Positions 20,366 through 34,274 of a stretch of DNA of 64,000 nt are shown one piece after another. This stretch comes from Mauremys mutica. Taxonomy: Eukaryota; Chordata; Testudines; Geoemydidae. A model generated the notes under the pieces. It made no database searches. It was not told the DNA's origin and was given only the letters and a program-made list of their open reading frames with translations. A program made the translations under genes and the position numbers. Location: contig NC_059082.1 of assembly GCF_020497125.1 (NCBI RefSeq), positions 27,984,965-28,048,964 on the forward strand. Direction: 5' to 3'. Numbering within the stretch: position 1 is the first letter of the stretch; every line of letters begins with the position of its first letter.

Positions 20366-22499
20366 GGGTACGTCTACACTACGGGATTATTCCAAATTTA
20401 CATAAACCGGTTTAACAAAACAGATTGTATAAAATCGAGTGTGCGCGGCCACACTAAACACATTAAATCGGTGGTGTGCGTCCATGGTCCGAGGCTAGCG
20501 TCGATTTCTGGAGCATTGCACTGTGGGTAGCTATTCCGTAGCTATCCCATAGTTCCCGCAGCCTCCCCTGCCCCTTTGAATTTCCGGGTTGAGATCCCAG
20601 TGCCTGATGCGGCAAAAATCATTGTCGCGGGTGGTTCTGGGTAAATGTCGTCAGTCACTCCTTCCGCTGGGAAAGCAACGGCAGACAAGCATTTCATGCC
20701 TTTTTTCCCTGGATTGCCCTGGAAGATGCCATAGCATGGCAATCATGGACCCTGTTTCGCCTTTTGTGACTGTCACCGTATGTGTACTAGATGCCGCTCA
20801 CAGAGGCGATTCAGCAGCGCTACACAGCAGCATGCTTTTGCTTTTGCATGATAGCAGAGATGGTTATCAGCCATATTGTACCATCTACCATACCATAAAT
20901 TGGTAATAAGATGATCGTGGCTACCAGTCCTTTTGCACTGTTCCATTTGCTGCTGTCATAAGTGCCCCTGGCTGCTCTTAGCCAGGGGCGCAAAAGCCAA
21001 AATTGGGAATGACTCCCTGAGTCAATCCCTCCTTTTTGGTATCTAAAAATAGAATCAGTCCTGCCTAGAATATGGGCAAGTGTACTAGAGAACCACTGTA
21101 TCAGAGAACCAGAGAGCACAGCTGCTCTGTGTCAGATCCTGCAGAAATTATGAGCTGTATTCTATTCACAGGGGGTGCTCCTGCAACAACTCCACCTGTT
21201 GATTCCGTTCTTCCCTCAGCCTTCCTGGGCTACCGTAGCATTGTCCCCCCACTTGTGTGATGAAGTAATAACGAATGCAGGAATAAGACACAGTGACTTG
21301 TTAGTGAGATATGAGTGGAAGGCAGCCTCCAGCTGCTATGATAGTCCAGACAGGACATTAAAGCAGTGTGTAGGAGAGGAGCCCAGCATCTCTCTGCTAG
21401 TTCAGGGGCAATTGAATCTTTTCTTTACACATGAAGGGTGGGGGCTGATGGAGCTCAGCCCCCTGTTGCTATGATGATGATGGTTATCAGCCATACTGTA
21501 CCATCTACCAGGAAAAATTAGGACCAGGCGCCCTTGATCGACCTAACAGATGCTAGTCAGCATGGTTACCAGTCCTTTTGCACTGCCCCATGTGCCAATA
21601 GGCTGATGATGTCGTATTGTACCATCGTATTGTACCATCAGCCATCCATAGCGTGGGGGGAGCAAGGATGTTGGTGTTGAGTGCTGCACCATCGCGTCTA
21701 TCTGCAGCATTCAGTAAAGATAGGGTGACATGTAAAAGAGTCAAGAGAGGATTGTTTTCCCTTTCACTTCTGGGGATGGGTGGGGGGGGTGCGTAAATTG
21801 CCTAGCTATGCCCTGACCCACCGCGGACACTGTTTTTGACCCTAGAAGCATTTGGAGCTCAGCCAAGAATGCAAATGCTTTTCAGAGACTGCAGGAACTG
21901 TGGGATAGCTTGAGTCCTCCAGTCCATGAGCGTCCATTTGATTCTTTGGCTTTCCGTTACGCTTGTCACGCAGCAGTGCGCTGAGTCCCTGCTATGGCAT
22001 CTGTCTGGAGATATTTAAAAAATGATTTTGAATTTCGTCTTCTGTAACGGAGTGCTGATAGAACAGATTTGCCTGCCCTTACAGCGATCACGTCTGCATC
22101 GTCCATGCGGGAGCTCTTTCTTTATTTTGATTTTTAACTGCATCACCACCCGTGCTGATCGGAGCTCCACGCTGGGCAAACAGGAAATATTCAAAAGTTC
22201 GCGGGGCTTTTCCTGTCTACCTGGCCAATGCATCCGAGTTCAGATTGCTGTCCAGAGCGGTCAGTGGTGCACTGTGGGATACCGCCCGGAGGCCAATACC
22301 GTCGATCTGCGGCCACACTAACCCCAATCCGATATGGTAATACCGATATTAGCGCTACTCCTCTCGTTAGGGAGGAGTACAGAAACCGGTTTAAAGAGCC
22401 CTTTATACCGATATAAAGGGCCTCTTAGTGTGGACGGGTGTGGCGTTAAATCGGTTTTACGTTCCTAAAACCGGTTTAAACGCGTAGTGTAGACCAGGC
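20366..22499. mobile_element. PIF/Harbinger-type non-autonomous element (2134 bp)
   Basis: Terminal inverted repeats 'gggtacgtctacactacg' (left) and the complement of 'cgcgtagtgtagaccaggc' (right), flanked by a 3-bp duplication TAG (20363-20365, 22500-22502; CTA is equally possible). Sub-terminal arms share 'aaaccggttta' in inverted orientation. The core (about 20580-22010) matches, in reverse, about 34668-36060 of the larger Harbinger element, including 'gatagcagagatggttatca'. No transposase motif is left, so small frames here (for example 20542-20742 minus) are treated as decayed. Confidence 0.85.
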
Positions 22500-22502
22500 T
22501 AG

Positions 22503-23089
22503 TGTTAAACTACTTCTATTGCTGCCACTGCCAGGGTGGGAGGAAGTGAGGGGCCTAATAGCAGGCTTTCCCCTCCACACCACCTCCCCAGCCATCTAAT
22601 GCTATATCCCCAGACAGCCCTTTCCAGCCCTCATTTTCCCATCATCCAGCCCTCCAGCCACCGGCCTCCCTCCCAGCAATTCCCAGACACCCAACACTCA
22701 CCTATTTCAGCAGCCTCAGGTACCTGTCAGCAATTCCACGCTTCCTCCAGTACCACCTATCTACCCCTAGACCTCTTCAAGCACTCATCCCATCACCTAC
22801 CCCCAGACAGCTTAGCACTGTCTAGCACCTACCCATCTGCACATCCCAGATAATTACCCACTCACGTAACCTAGCAGCTTCCCACTCGCCCACCTGTCCC
22901 AGCCAGAGGAGCCAAGTGTTGTATAGCTCCATGATCTGCTCCAGCCACTGCTGAGGGCAGAGTATGTTGAAATTTATGGTCACATGCAAATGATTTGTAA
23001 ATATGCAAATTAACCCAATCTGCACAAACTATCTCACATAGTGCTTAAAACTTGGCAGCTATACATTGCAGTCAGCAAGATTACTTATA
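22503..23089. other. C-rich low-complexity stretch, no gene
   Basis: About 22545-22920 is rich in CC and CAC ('ccctccacaccacctcccca'), giving a Pro/Ser-rich frame at 22536-22853 with no domain. It may be a degenerate simple repeat. Confidence 0.5.
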
Positions 23090-23215
23090 TGCTTCAGGAC
23101 AAAGGTCTTAGGTTGCAAGCTGCTTGGGGCATGGGCTCTGCCTTTGTATCTGTTTACACAGCTCCTAGCTCGAGGAGGTCATGATATCTGGCTCCTATTG
23201 CAATATAAATGTTAG
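23090..23215 (+). repeat. L2/MIR3-like 3'-tail remnant
   Basis: 'gcaagctgcttggggcatgg' then 'gctctgcctttgtatctgtt' then 'cacagctcctagctcgagga' follow the order of the L2/MIR3-type tail (aagctccttgaggg...cagg.ctg...cctagcaca). Old and diverged. Confidence 0.55.
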
Positions 23216-23399
23216 AGGATAATATTTGGCTATGTTACCCACATAGCTGCACAATAAAGTTCACCACAATAATAGGGTACTCAAAAGAACAGAGAACTGA
23301 GTGTTGTGCCAAGGACCATATTGTGGCCTATTGGAAAAATGATAGAGTTTTTGCACTGCATGTGTGAAATCACTGATTCAAATCACAAACAATTTCTTA

Positions 23400-23600
23400 C
23401 AAAACTTGAGAGGTTCAGTGGTTAGAGATTTCACCTAGGACTCATGAGAGGCAGCATTCAATTCCCTGCTCTGCCAAAGATTTTCTGTATGCCCTTGGGC
23501 AAGTCAGTGTATGTGTGTGTGTGTTTAGTTCTTCATCTGTGAAAAGGGAATAAAAATATTTCCTACCTCCTGATGATAGTGGAAGGGCAAATCCATCAAA
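23400..23600 (+). repeat. MIR/CORE-SINE-like element with TG repeat
   Basis: Contains 'gttcagtggttagagatttc', 'cttgggcaagtcagtgtatg' and 'ttcatctgtgaaaagggaat', in the order of the MIR core region and tail. A (TG)n microsatellite (about 23508-23524) has expanded inside it. Confidence 0.65.
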
Positions 23601-26600
23601 AGATTGTGAAAGCTCTTATAAGTACCTATTTTAGGTACAACTTTTTGTTCTCATTCTTCCTTAGTCAATGGGATTTGAATTATGTGTCTATTGACATGTA
23701 TTCCTTAAATCCTACCCCAAACAGTTTAGTCATTAGATTTAATTTAACTTTCCTTACAGTGTGAATACTTTTAAATATATATAACACCAGAGTGAGCAAG
23801 TGGAGAATTCTAATTCAGTAGCATTTAATAGAGAATGTCTAGGCACTGGATAACTTGAAACTGGTACTAAAAAGAAAAAAACATGAGGTGTCAAATACAT
23901 AATCAGTTAGTCTTTAATTGTATGTTACTGATCAACTGACAGTATCTATTGCCATTTGTATCTATTAGCATACAAATTAATTTTAATTATAAACTTACAA
24001 CCATACTACAAGACACAAAATTTAAAGTGCTGCCAAAATAAATCATCTTAGGCTGTTTGCGTTGCATGCTGGAAACTACTTTATAATTAAAAATACATTA
24101 AAATAAAAGTGGGATTGAGTGGCACTTCATTTGACAGAGCTGTTCAAAGAGAAACGGGAAAAAATACGCTCACTGTCACTGTGAGTATATAAAAAAGTGG
24201 GGAGGTCCTAATTTTGGCATAAAAAGCATTATGTATATTTATACACTAATATCCCCAGAATTTCAAAGTGCAGCTATGCACATATGTGCAGTGGAATTCA
24301 AAAAAATCTATTTAAGAACATGGATGCTGAATATTAAACACTCAGTGTTCCCCCAGCCCTTCATTCTCTATTATGTGCAGTGACATTTGTAAACAGTGAT
24401 TGCAAGATTTGTTTAGCTTTTATACAATTTTACTGGAATTGCAGCAAACTGTATCTTCCCTCTCCTATCTGTTGTCCTTGTGCGATTGCCTTGGATTAGG
24501 TTTGTAAAGTATTGTGGGAGTACCTGGCACTTCTCTCACTTGTTTAAGCAATACTTAACTGAATATTTTTCTCCCATCTGAAAAGAAATGCAATGACACC
24601 TTACAGTTTTGAGGAAATACCTGGCTAGTACACATTTTCTCTTATATTCAGTATTTGTCTCATTACTCCAAATATAATCCAGCTAGGAAAAAATATCTAT
24701 ATTTAAAGATGCCGTATATTTGTGTCTTTCCTTCCATGCTGCATACTGCATGCATCTGTACAATAGTTCTCTATTAAAGAGAATGTCAGAGCAGCTCAAA
24801 TATAGCATGTGTGATCATGCAAACAGTCTACTGACTGCACCCTATGGAGATATTAAGTCCTAATACAACCATACAGCATGAATGTTTCATGGGTTACTAC
24901 TAGCTGAAGGTGCTAAGCAAAAAGTGGGAACAGAATGTTTGCCATTTTAGGGATTTGGTGAGTGAGAGAGTTTCAGGACCTCAATGATCAAATCCCTTGA
25001 ATACCTCATTATTTTAAGTGCCTTTTCTGTCATTTATAAATTATACTAAGGAGATTTGCAAAGGAGAAGCATATTTTTCTCTTCCTGTAGATAAGGTGTG
25101 GTTAGATGTCAGTTTTAGCATGTTCAGCATCCAACCCTTCATGGGTGAAAGATTACTGAGTGGTTTCATTTGTACTGCATTATCCTAGTCATACAAAATT
25201 CAGACACCCTTTCAATTGATTTGTCTTCCTCTATCATTTGGTCCTTCATTATTTGTTCCTCCTCCCTGCCAAATATCAGCAGATAATATATCTTTTCTCA
25301 AAAGTACCCTGATCTTTTTCTCAAAAAGAAATATTTATTCCTCATCCACTTGCATTTCACTGACTTTCTGAGTTTGAAATTATGTTCCATCCCAAAGGCA
25401 TTGCAGAGAGATCTTGGAGTGATGGGAAACATGGGGACAGATCTTCTGGTTTGTTTAATAAGTACACAGGACTGATCCAAAGCCCAGTGACATAAATGGA
25501 AAGATGTTCATTGACTTCCAGGGGCATTGGACCAGGCCCTACAAGAAAGTAAAATCAAATAAGGGGTATCAGAAATAAACAAGGAGGGCTATAAATGTTA
25601 CTAGTAGATGAAAAAAAATTATGATGCGAGAGGCAAAACTGAATTCCAGTTAAATGATTCCCTGCATGCATCTTCACTTTCCTTTGTTAGGCCAGGCTTC
25701 AGTGGGGTTGTAGTACAGATAATCAAGGACTGAACTTAATTTAGATTCATAGGAAAAGGTAGCAAGTGGCAAGACACGAGAAACATGGGAGAGGTCACCA
25801 TAGGCATCTCCTCTAGACACCAAGCCTAGACGGACGTGAAGATGAAACATTTCTGGATAACAGTCAAGGCATTCTGAAGCACAAGATACTGTCACCTATG
25901 GATCAGTTCATGATCTGGAGATACTGAATATCACCAGAAGACAAACAATCCTGGATCATCAGTTTACAGACAAGAAATTATCTGAAAATAAGAGGAAATA
26001 CTGGAACCAGTGATTGTCAACTACTTGGAAGAGAGAGGTACGTAAGTATAAGATTTCAGTAAAGCAAAAGTAGGGAATTAAGATCATGGGAAAGTTTTGC
26101 AAATTAAATTAGTGATTAGACCTCACCTGCAAACAAGCTGAGAAAAAGTTGAGCAAGATATTCACTTTCAAGTTCTGAATATTAATAGTCAGCAAGACAA
26201 GCAAGCTGGAAATGACAGACTGCACATTTAAATTTTGGTGCTTGCAACATTTCTAAACTCCTGGAAAGATAAATTATGTCAGATAGTAATCCAATCTGAA
26301 AGCATTTTCTTTGTATATAAATTGAACCACAGAAAAATTCCAGTCACAGAATCCATTTCAAAGATGACAGGTCATTTCATTTAGCATAAGAAAGCTCCAG
26401 CTGTGGCTCACAATACATTGTAACAAAATTGGATGAACTGAGAAAGAACAAGGTGTCATAAGGACAACTTGTAGCAAAGGGCTTAACTCCATTCACTGTC
26501 TGGAAAAAAAAAATCTCAATCTTACGCTAGAAAACTTGACTTTCCATTAATCAATTGCTCATGCGTCATTTTTTTTTAAGTTTGACAGGTCATAATTTTA

Positions 26601-29600
26601 CTGTTTGACAATTGTTAATATCAATTTTTCAGAGACCTGGCATGGATAATTTAAATCTTCACCTCCAAATGCATCAAACACATCTTTTGAGGTGCAGATA
26701 AACTTTTCCTCCTGTTTCTCTCGATATGAATGAAGATTGGATAAGCCTCTGACATTGTGGAAGCTTTGCCAAACTGAACCTTTTGAATTCTGTTCATCAT
26801 TAATTTACTCTGTGGCTTAGCAAAATCAGTACTGGACAAACCCAAGAAATCAATTGGCGGGGGAGAATGTTCCTTCTGTTCTCCTATGTGGTACAATAAA
26901 TGATACTTTCTTTTCCTGGTGAATTGTTATTCTAAAGCCCTTTGTATCGAGCCCCCAAAGTCAGCTCAGTTGAAGAGTAGCCATTTTTCCTTGGAGTTTT
27001 GAATCATAAAACAGAGCATCACCATTTAAAAATTAAATGAGAAAATAATTTGGAGGGTCAATTGACTTCTGACCTTTGGAATGTGTTTTGAATTATATAT
27101 AAAAATGTTGGGCTCACAAATCACATGGGACATTCCTATTCCCTAATTGGATGAGCATAACTCTTAGGATCAGGTTTCCATTGCAAATATTCAACTTTCT
27201 GTAAATATTCTGCATTATCTTAATACTTCCTATTTCAGATTATTTTCCTGCCAGCATACTCATTAGCTAAAATATTCACGGAAAGTGAATATAAAAAGGG
27301 GTGTGAATAAAGTCAAAGTTGCTTGCAATACCTAGGCTCCCTGACTAGTTTTGATTTCATTTTTAATTGCTTCATTGTAATTTACTTTGCATGTATTGTG
27401 CATGCCTACAGAAATACTTTTGCTCAGTTACTTTAAGGTTTTGGGAAGGGGGAGGGTTTTTTTGTTTTTTTTAAATCACAGTCACAGTTATCTGCTGTCC
27501 TGCACTAAATACTCAGGGTGAAATCCTGGGCCCATTGAAGTCAACCTCCCATTGACTTCAATGAGATCGGGACTTCAGGCTCAGTGTGGTGGTGTTGTAA
27601 TGAGAAAACTACACTGACATAATGCGTGACCCACTGGCACACTTCCAGGATGCAGTGATTAAAAAGAACAAAACTAACTTGGGAAAAGAATATTGAAATC
27701 CTTCTTCTGGGAAATGCTAATCTATTATCACCAGAGTAAAATATTTTGTAGGTCCTCCATAAACAGTAAATTGTCTTGAGATTGTCTGCAACAAAGTGGT
27801 GGATTTCCTGAATAGATGTTTGGAAGTCATTGGATATTCCCTGCTAACATTTATTGCAGCTTATTTCCTTTGGTATTTGACTTTTGCCTCCACAAAGTGA
27901 TTATAATTTATATTTATACAATCTATCTATTAAAATAGACTACACAGAAAATGATAATTCACCAACATACCCCAAATGCAAGAAATACCAAATTTGGAGG
28001 TAAAACTTTTGTTCTGGACATGGATGTCTATTTAAAGGAGTGTCTGGTACCAGCACATGCATTTTCTATACACCAAGGGCCAAATCCTGGTCCATTTGCA
28101 GTAGGCAGCAAAAATCTTTTGACCAGAATTGATCATAAGATAGGGGGTCTTGAAATTGCACACACTCCAGTTTTGAACAGAGGAAACAGCAAGAATTAAT
28201 TTACACTTAGAAGAGAGGTATAAATGTAAGCAGTGCTGCATATGATTCCTGCTGCAAAGCAGTTCGCATATGTTAAATTTACTTATTAACATTCCTTGGT
28301 GGCTTTTTTTCTTTGTTTCAATTTGAGGTGGTGAAATTAAAAAAGGCAGGAGGGTTCTGTTCAATCTTCCAACTAGAGTTTTAGGGAGATACCTCCATGC
28401 CCTCTTCCCAAGAATCCCTAAATTAAATCAAAGGGGCTTGTTCAGCTGGGATGTGAACAGGTGCAACTACACTGAAGTCAACAGAATTGTGCATGATTAT
28501 ACCTGGGGGTCACTTTGGGTCAAGCTGCTCAATCACAAAGCAGCAGCTGGGATATGTGCTCCAAATGCAGTTGCTGGGCCTTATTCACACTGTTTGGGCC
28601 AGTCTGGCAGCACAAACCAGCTGTAAAGCCAGTGGTTCCAGCTCTCTGAGAATTCTTCTTGCCTAGAACCACTGGGTGGTTTAGAGCTGCTGTAGTGTCT
28701 CTTGCCTCACATCTCTCCTAGCCCTCCATACTGGGAGATATAAGCAAGATGAAGGCAGCTAACTATGGCCCCCCTATGCCATGGTGATCCCAGCTGCTAG
28801 ATATGGCTTCTTTAGGCTGTGATCAAAAGAGCATTCAGTAAGAGAGCACCTTGAAGCTGCTCTTACCAGACACCAGAACTAGGGGGGAAAGTTAAGGTCG
28901 AGGCTACTCTGCAGTCTTGAATTGAGCACAGTTCAGCCTTTTGGGACAATCAGTGCCACTATCTAGACATGACTCGTTCTTGCAGCAAGGAAGCCTGGAC
29001 AGGTATCTGCTTTCAAAGTCGATACTCATTTTGTACCTTAAACTGGCATTGAGAATTTCTAGAGCATTGTGCCCCACTCTCTTCCATTTCCCCCTTCCAC
29101 AGATTACACATTGCAATGCATCCATCCAGACTCAACCGTTCCTCAAAGCCAGAGCCTTTGAGATGGATTCAGGCCTGGGTTAATAACATCTTCATTACAC
29201 AACTTTTCTGCTACCCCCTTCCCCCTCCCATCTTCTGTCTCCCTTGAATGTACAGTTACACTCCATTAAGCTCAGAGGCCAAATTTGGTTACAGGTTGGT
29301 AAGCAAATGTAACTCCAATATTGCCAACCCCAAGCATTCAAAAATCATGAATAGGGCCCCCCAAAATCATGAGATTTTAAAAATGAGTTTGGAGTTTCCT
29401 TTATTTGCCTTCTAACATTTGAGCTTTAGAAATTCATGTCTTTAAGCTTTTATCTGTAATCATGAGGGTCGAAACTTATTTTTTAACATAAAAGCTGAGG
29501 TTCTGGAGTATTCCCATGACTACAGGGTCTAGGGTTAAGAAAGTCACCAAGTATTGTGAGAACTGACAACCCTGGAGTCTAAGCTAATGTTATTTAGATG

Positions 29601-29689
29601 GTATACAGAAGGTAGACAGTCACAGCAGTTAAACTCACCTCTGAATGTAGCCTTCAGAACTGCTCTCAGTTTGAGTCTCCAGAATAACA
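23601..29689. other. Long AT-rich stretch, no gene supported
   Basis: About 6 kb. Short old foldback motifs lie at 25480-25545 and 27510-27580. The frames at 25674-25895, 27951-28199 and 28032-28364 carry no motif I recognise. The best coding-like part is 26580-26940 (minus), listed separately. The rest looks unique. Confidence 0.5.
26580..26940 (-). pseudogene. Possible unidentified coding relic
   Basis: On the minus strand an 81-codon frame (26651-26896) and an overlapping frame near its end ('DVFDAFGGEDLNYPCQ', about 26640-26690) look protein-like and would need a frame shift to join. An A-run (minus strand, 26570-26577) follows, as in a processed pseudogene. I do not recognise the family; chance is not excluded. 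Confidence 0.2.
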
Positions 29690-29955
29690 GAGCAGTGATG
29701 GTACATCTACACTCCAAAAAACTTGCAGCAGCAAGTCTCAGAACCTGGGTCTACAGACTAGGGCTATGGCATTAAAAATAGCAGTGTACGCATCCCCGTG
29801 CAGGCTCTGAGACTGACCCCCCCATGCCAGGTTTCATAGTCCGAGCAGGAATATCTACACACTGCTACTTTAAGAGCTATAGTGAAAGCCTGAATCTGCA
29901 CACCTGGGCTCTGAGACTCATTGCTGCGGCTCTCTGCAGCATAGACCTACCTTTA
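29690..29955. repeat. MITE-like foldback with 'tctacac' ends
   Basis: Left part 'tacatctacactccaaaaaa', right part ending 'cagcatagacctacc', with interior inverted pieces ('ctctgagactgacccc' / 'gggctctgagactcat'). It resembles the common reptile MITE with 'gtctacac' ends, but the termini are decayed and no duplication was resolved. Confidence 0.5.
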
Positions 29956-31548
29956 ATGAACACTTTCACTTGACCTTCCACTGAACCTTAATGCAAGTGG
30001 CATATGGACAATGATAAACACAGTCTTCATTCTGTGGAGATCCTGCTACAAAAATATCCAAAGCAGATTTGAAAAAATGTTTTCAGCACATTAGCAGAAG
30101 TTAGATCAATGGGTTCCATTATTTAAAAGGATATTTACAATGGTATGAGCCGGTAATCAATATTTTCTTTCAAAATCCAAGTAAATGAAGCACTCATTTC
30201 TCAAGGAATGATGTAGTTTCTCTGTCAGCCTTGACAACTCATTACAATGTTGATGGCAAATTTTGAGTTGAGCAATGGCTTTTTCATATAAATGGAATTT
30301 TACTACTTTCTGATTCTATTATAGTTTTTCTGTTTGGAGCATTGAACTCTATTCGCTATGTCAAAGCCATATGGTCAGAGGATTATTCACTTAACACAGC
30401 CTGAAAGGTCTAAAATGTTTCTGACAGGGAGAACAATGCAATCTACAAAACTCGAGACAGCTGCATTACTGCACCCTGTGATCATTCCATGTCCCTTGTT
30501 ACATCTCTTTGGCAAACACTGCACTGAAGCCTTTGGAGAAATCTGCTAGTTCATTTCTTTTAAAGTCAAATCAGTTATTTCAGCTCATTCGACATTCACT
30601 GTCACAATAATCTTCTAATGTCATTAGTACATTACGATCAAAGCCAATCCCACCCTGCACTCAGAGAACACTAAAAAGTCATTTCTGGGCTACAGAGCTT
30701 CTAGAGGAGAAAGCAGGAAGAACCAGCCCTTTGGTGTAAGACACAGAGTAGAAGTATTCCATATTTTTAAAATGACTGATGCAATAAAATCATTTCTTAT
30801 ATCACATTAATTCTCACTGAGCATTATGTGCTTGCTTGATGAAAAATCAGAAATCTGTCTGAACAATGAATATCCAAACATTTCAATGGGGCCAGATTCT
30901 CAATAGAGCTACACCAATTTACATCAGCTCAGGTTCCAGACTTTGATTTCTAAATTTGCAGTGGAAGTAGTTAGAGAACTTCACCAGAGGCATAGCTTTT
31001 CATACAGGCTTGGATAAGAAAGATCACTTAGGCACTCCTTGAAACCATTTTTATTAAATCAAGGTCTTTTTGCACCTAAGTATGCTCCCCAAAAAACAAC
31101 CTGTTCTCTGTCTACAACCATTCCCAGTATTTCTGTCAACCTCTCTAGGTGATACTCTCTTTTTTTGTTGCTGTTCTCTTCTCTCTGTCCCAGTCCCCTA
31201 ATGGTGCAGCATCTCCTCATGTGGTGGTCTCTACTGGAGTAAGGCCTTATCAAGGATGAGCGCGCTGAGTACAGAATACAGTCAGGCTCAGCCTGTTTTC
31301 TGTGCTAAGGTCTTCTAGAGCCAGGGTACCTGTTGATGGTACTCTGCCCCCACTCTGATTCCAGACCTGTCTACTTGTGAGTTCCTGTGAAGCAGAGTTG
31401 CCTCAGTGGGCTGCAGATGGATATTCTAACCTATTAAGAGCCTTCTACATCACAACTAAGATTTTTAATTCACTCTGGAAATGAATAGGTAGCCAGTGGC
31501 ATTTGTAAAGCTCTGGTGAGGGCTGTTCAGGCTTCACTCTGTTCTCAC
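29956..31548. other. No gene seen
   Basis: Unique-looking DNA with one old repeat hint at 30890-30930 ('ggggccagattctcaataga'). Confidence 0.5.
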
Positions 31549-31551
31549 TTG

Positions 31552-31859
31552 GGCCTGGTCTACACTGGGGATGGGGGAAATCGATCTAAGATACGCAACT
31601 TCAGCTACAAGAATAGTGTAGATGAAGTTGACGTATCTTAGATCGACTTAGATTGACTTACTTCGCGTCCTAGCGGTGCGGGATCGACGGCCACCGCTCC
31701 CCCGGCGACTCCGTTTCCATCTCTTGCCCCGGTGGAGTTTTGGAGTCGATGGGGAGCGCATTCAGGGATCGATGTATCGCGTCTAGACAAGACGCAATAC
31801 CTCGATCCCCGATAGAGCGATCACTACCCGCTGATGCAACGGGTAGTGTAGACATACCC
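31552..31859. mobile_element. Harbinger-type MITE (308 bp)
   Basis: Left end 'ggcctggtctacactgggga', right end the complement 'gggtagtgtagacataccc'. The 3-bp flank TTG is repeated at 31549-31551 and 31860-31862. Termini match those of the 4.9-kb element at 33352-38245, so the same transposase family probably moved it. The interior has paired 'agatcgactta' and 'gatcgatgtatcg' stretches and no coding capacity. Confidence 0.85.
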
Positions 31860-31862
31860 TTG

Positions 31863-33348
31863 GATGTTCAATCATCTGGCAGCTGCATGCTATAGGAGGT
31901 GGATTGCCTGTGATGGTGGCCATGTCTACTCCGGGTGGAGTGAGTTGCCTTAGCCTAGAAGTTTGAAAGGTGTGGTTCATCAGAGAAGAAAGGGTGCAGC
32001 ACTTTCCAGCCCAACTAAAGAGAGTGGACATCATTCCTGCCCATTGTTGTAAGGTGTGTGTCCAGAATCAGCACATCAAATCTGGATTAACCCCAAAGTT
32101 TTTATCAGACCTAATAAGTCAGTCATGAATGAATGCAGTTTAGATGCAGTTAGACAACTTCATATTGGTTCCTGTTTGGAATGCTTTCTTCACAAAAATG
32201 CCAATGGCTATATATTTTGGGCCTGATTCTCATATACACTAACGCTCCTTTATACCACTCAGAGTGGAAAGGGGTTTTAACATAGCTCCTATACACTACC
32301 ACAGCTGTATAATGGGGCTTCAGCACAACTGAGGCTCTTATTTTCTATTGCCCTGTCCCCACACCAAGAAATAAGAAGTAATTGGAGCCTAGTTTGCTGT
32401 GGCTGCTAAGGGATTTCTGTGTCTTAAAAATCATCCATAGAATACATAAAACTCCTGCATAAATAGCTATCAATAACATTTTATTTGTTTATCTTTTGTG
32501 AAAGGGTCTTTTAACTGCAGGTTATACTCTGGGTAATATATAATATTGTGATATTTTACTACCACAGTGTGCCATTTTTGTCTTTCATTTTTTTTATAAT
32601 GAAAGTAGTAAACTTGTTTATTTTTTTGTTAGCCATGCAAGGTACCAGTGCAAGCTGGCAACATCTACACTTTTTGAACTTCATACACAGAAAGAACATT
32701 TGCAGTGATATAATTGCAGTTTAGGCCAGGTACCAGATGAGAGACTATGTGGGCATTTATATTTGTATTTTCTGTGGACAAATAGTGCCAGTGAAGTCCT
32801 GGGGCTAGTATAGCATGTTGGATTAATCTATAGATACAATATTTTAGGACTATTGAACGTGAGATAACAGAAGTACATGACTACATTTGTGTCTTTAATA
32901 AAATGTATAATAAAGAATTGTTATTCAAGATCACTTTCACTGCTTTTTACTTGAAAATTCTTTTGCAGATGTCCAATTGGACTATGAATTCCCAAAAATC
33001 TTACAGAAAAGAACCTGTCTGCATACCTCTGAAGAGCTGATATGCACCCATCTGCTTTATTTTGCAGTCTGCCACAGATGAGATGGATTGCACAGTTTTG
33101 ACAATACTGTATCTCCCCCACTCTAATAGTTTTAAAAAGCCCATTGGAAATAAAACAAGATAGATGCTCCATCTATTGATAAGCAAATTTCTAAGGCTCA
33201 ACCCTTTTGCCCACAGTGAACATGTCTTTCCACAGCATAACACATCTTTAACTACTTGCATGATCTTTTGTTCTCACACCTCGTGATCAGCTGTTTTAAA
33301 AACTCTAGCGCTTGTGATGAATAATTTATATGACACGCATAAGTGCTC
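31863..33348. other. No gene seen
   Basis: Unique-looking AT-rich sequence. The frames at 32921-33172 and 33001-33261 (minus) have no domain. Confidence 0.5.
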
Positions 33349-34274
33349 TTAGGCCTGGTCTACACTAGGACTTTAATTCGAATTTAGCAGCGTTAATTCG
33401 AATTAACCGCGCACCCGTCCACACCAGGAAGCCATTTAATTCGACCTAGAGGGCTCTTTAGTTCGAATTCGGTACTCCACCCCGACGAGGGGAGTAGCAC
33501 TAAATTCGACATGGCTATGTCGAATTAGGCTAGGTGTGGATGCAAATCGAACTTAGTAGCTCCGGGAGCTATCCCACACTGCACCACTCTGTTGACGCTC
33601 TGGACAGCAGTCCGAGCTTGGATGCTCTGACCAGCCACACAGGAAAAGTCCCGGGAAAATTTGAATTCCTTTTCCTGTCTGGACAGTTAGAATCTCATTT
33701 CGTCGTTGGACATCGGGGCGAGCTCAGCAGCACCGGCAGCGATGCAGAGCTCTCCAGCAGAGGAGTTCATGTAATCTCTGAATAGAAAGAGGGACCCAGC
33801 ATAGACTGACCGGGAACTCTTGGATCTGATCGGTGTGTGGGGCGAGGAGTCTGTGCTTTCGGAGCTGTGCTCCAAAAAACGGAATGCAAAGACCTACGAG
33901 AAGGTCTCCAAAGCCATGAGAGACAGAGGATACAGCCGGGATGCAACGCAGCGCCACGTGAAAATCAAGGACCCCAGACAAGGCTACCAAAAAATCAAAG
34001 CGGCAAACGGACGCTATGGAGCCTGCCACCACTGCCCCACCAGTGACCATGGACTCTGATGATGGGACAGTGTCGACGGCCAGTTCCTTGGCGATGTTCG
34101 CGGACGGGGAAGATGAGGAAGGGTTTGTGGAGGACGAGGCAGGCGACAGCGCTTACAACGCTGGTTTCCCTGACAGCCAGGATCTCTTCATCACCCTCAC
34201 GGAGAGCCCCTACGAACTCTCCCCGGCCGTTAACCCGGACCCTGAATCAGGGGAAGGATCACTCGGTAAGTGCT

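Noticed and set aside
22536..22853. Pro/Ser-rich frame of 105 codons
   Set aside because: C-rich low-complexity DNA; no domain, no exon signals.
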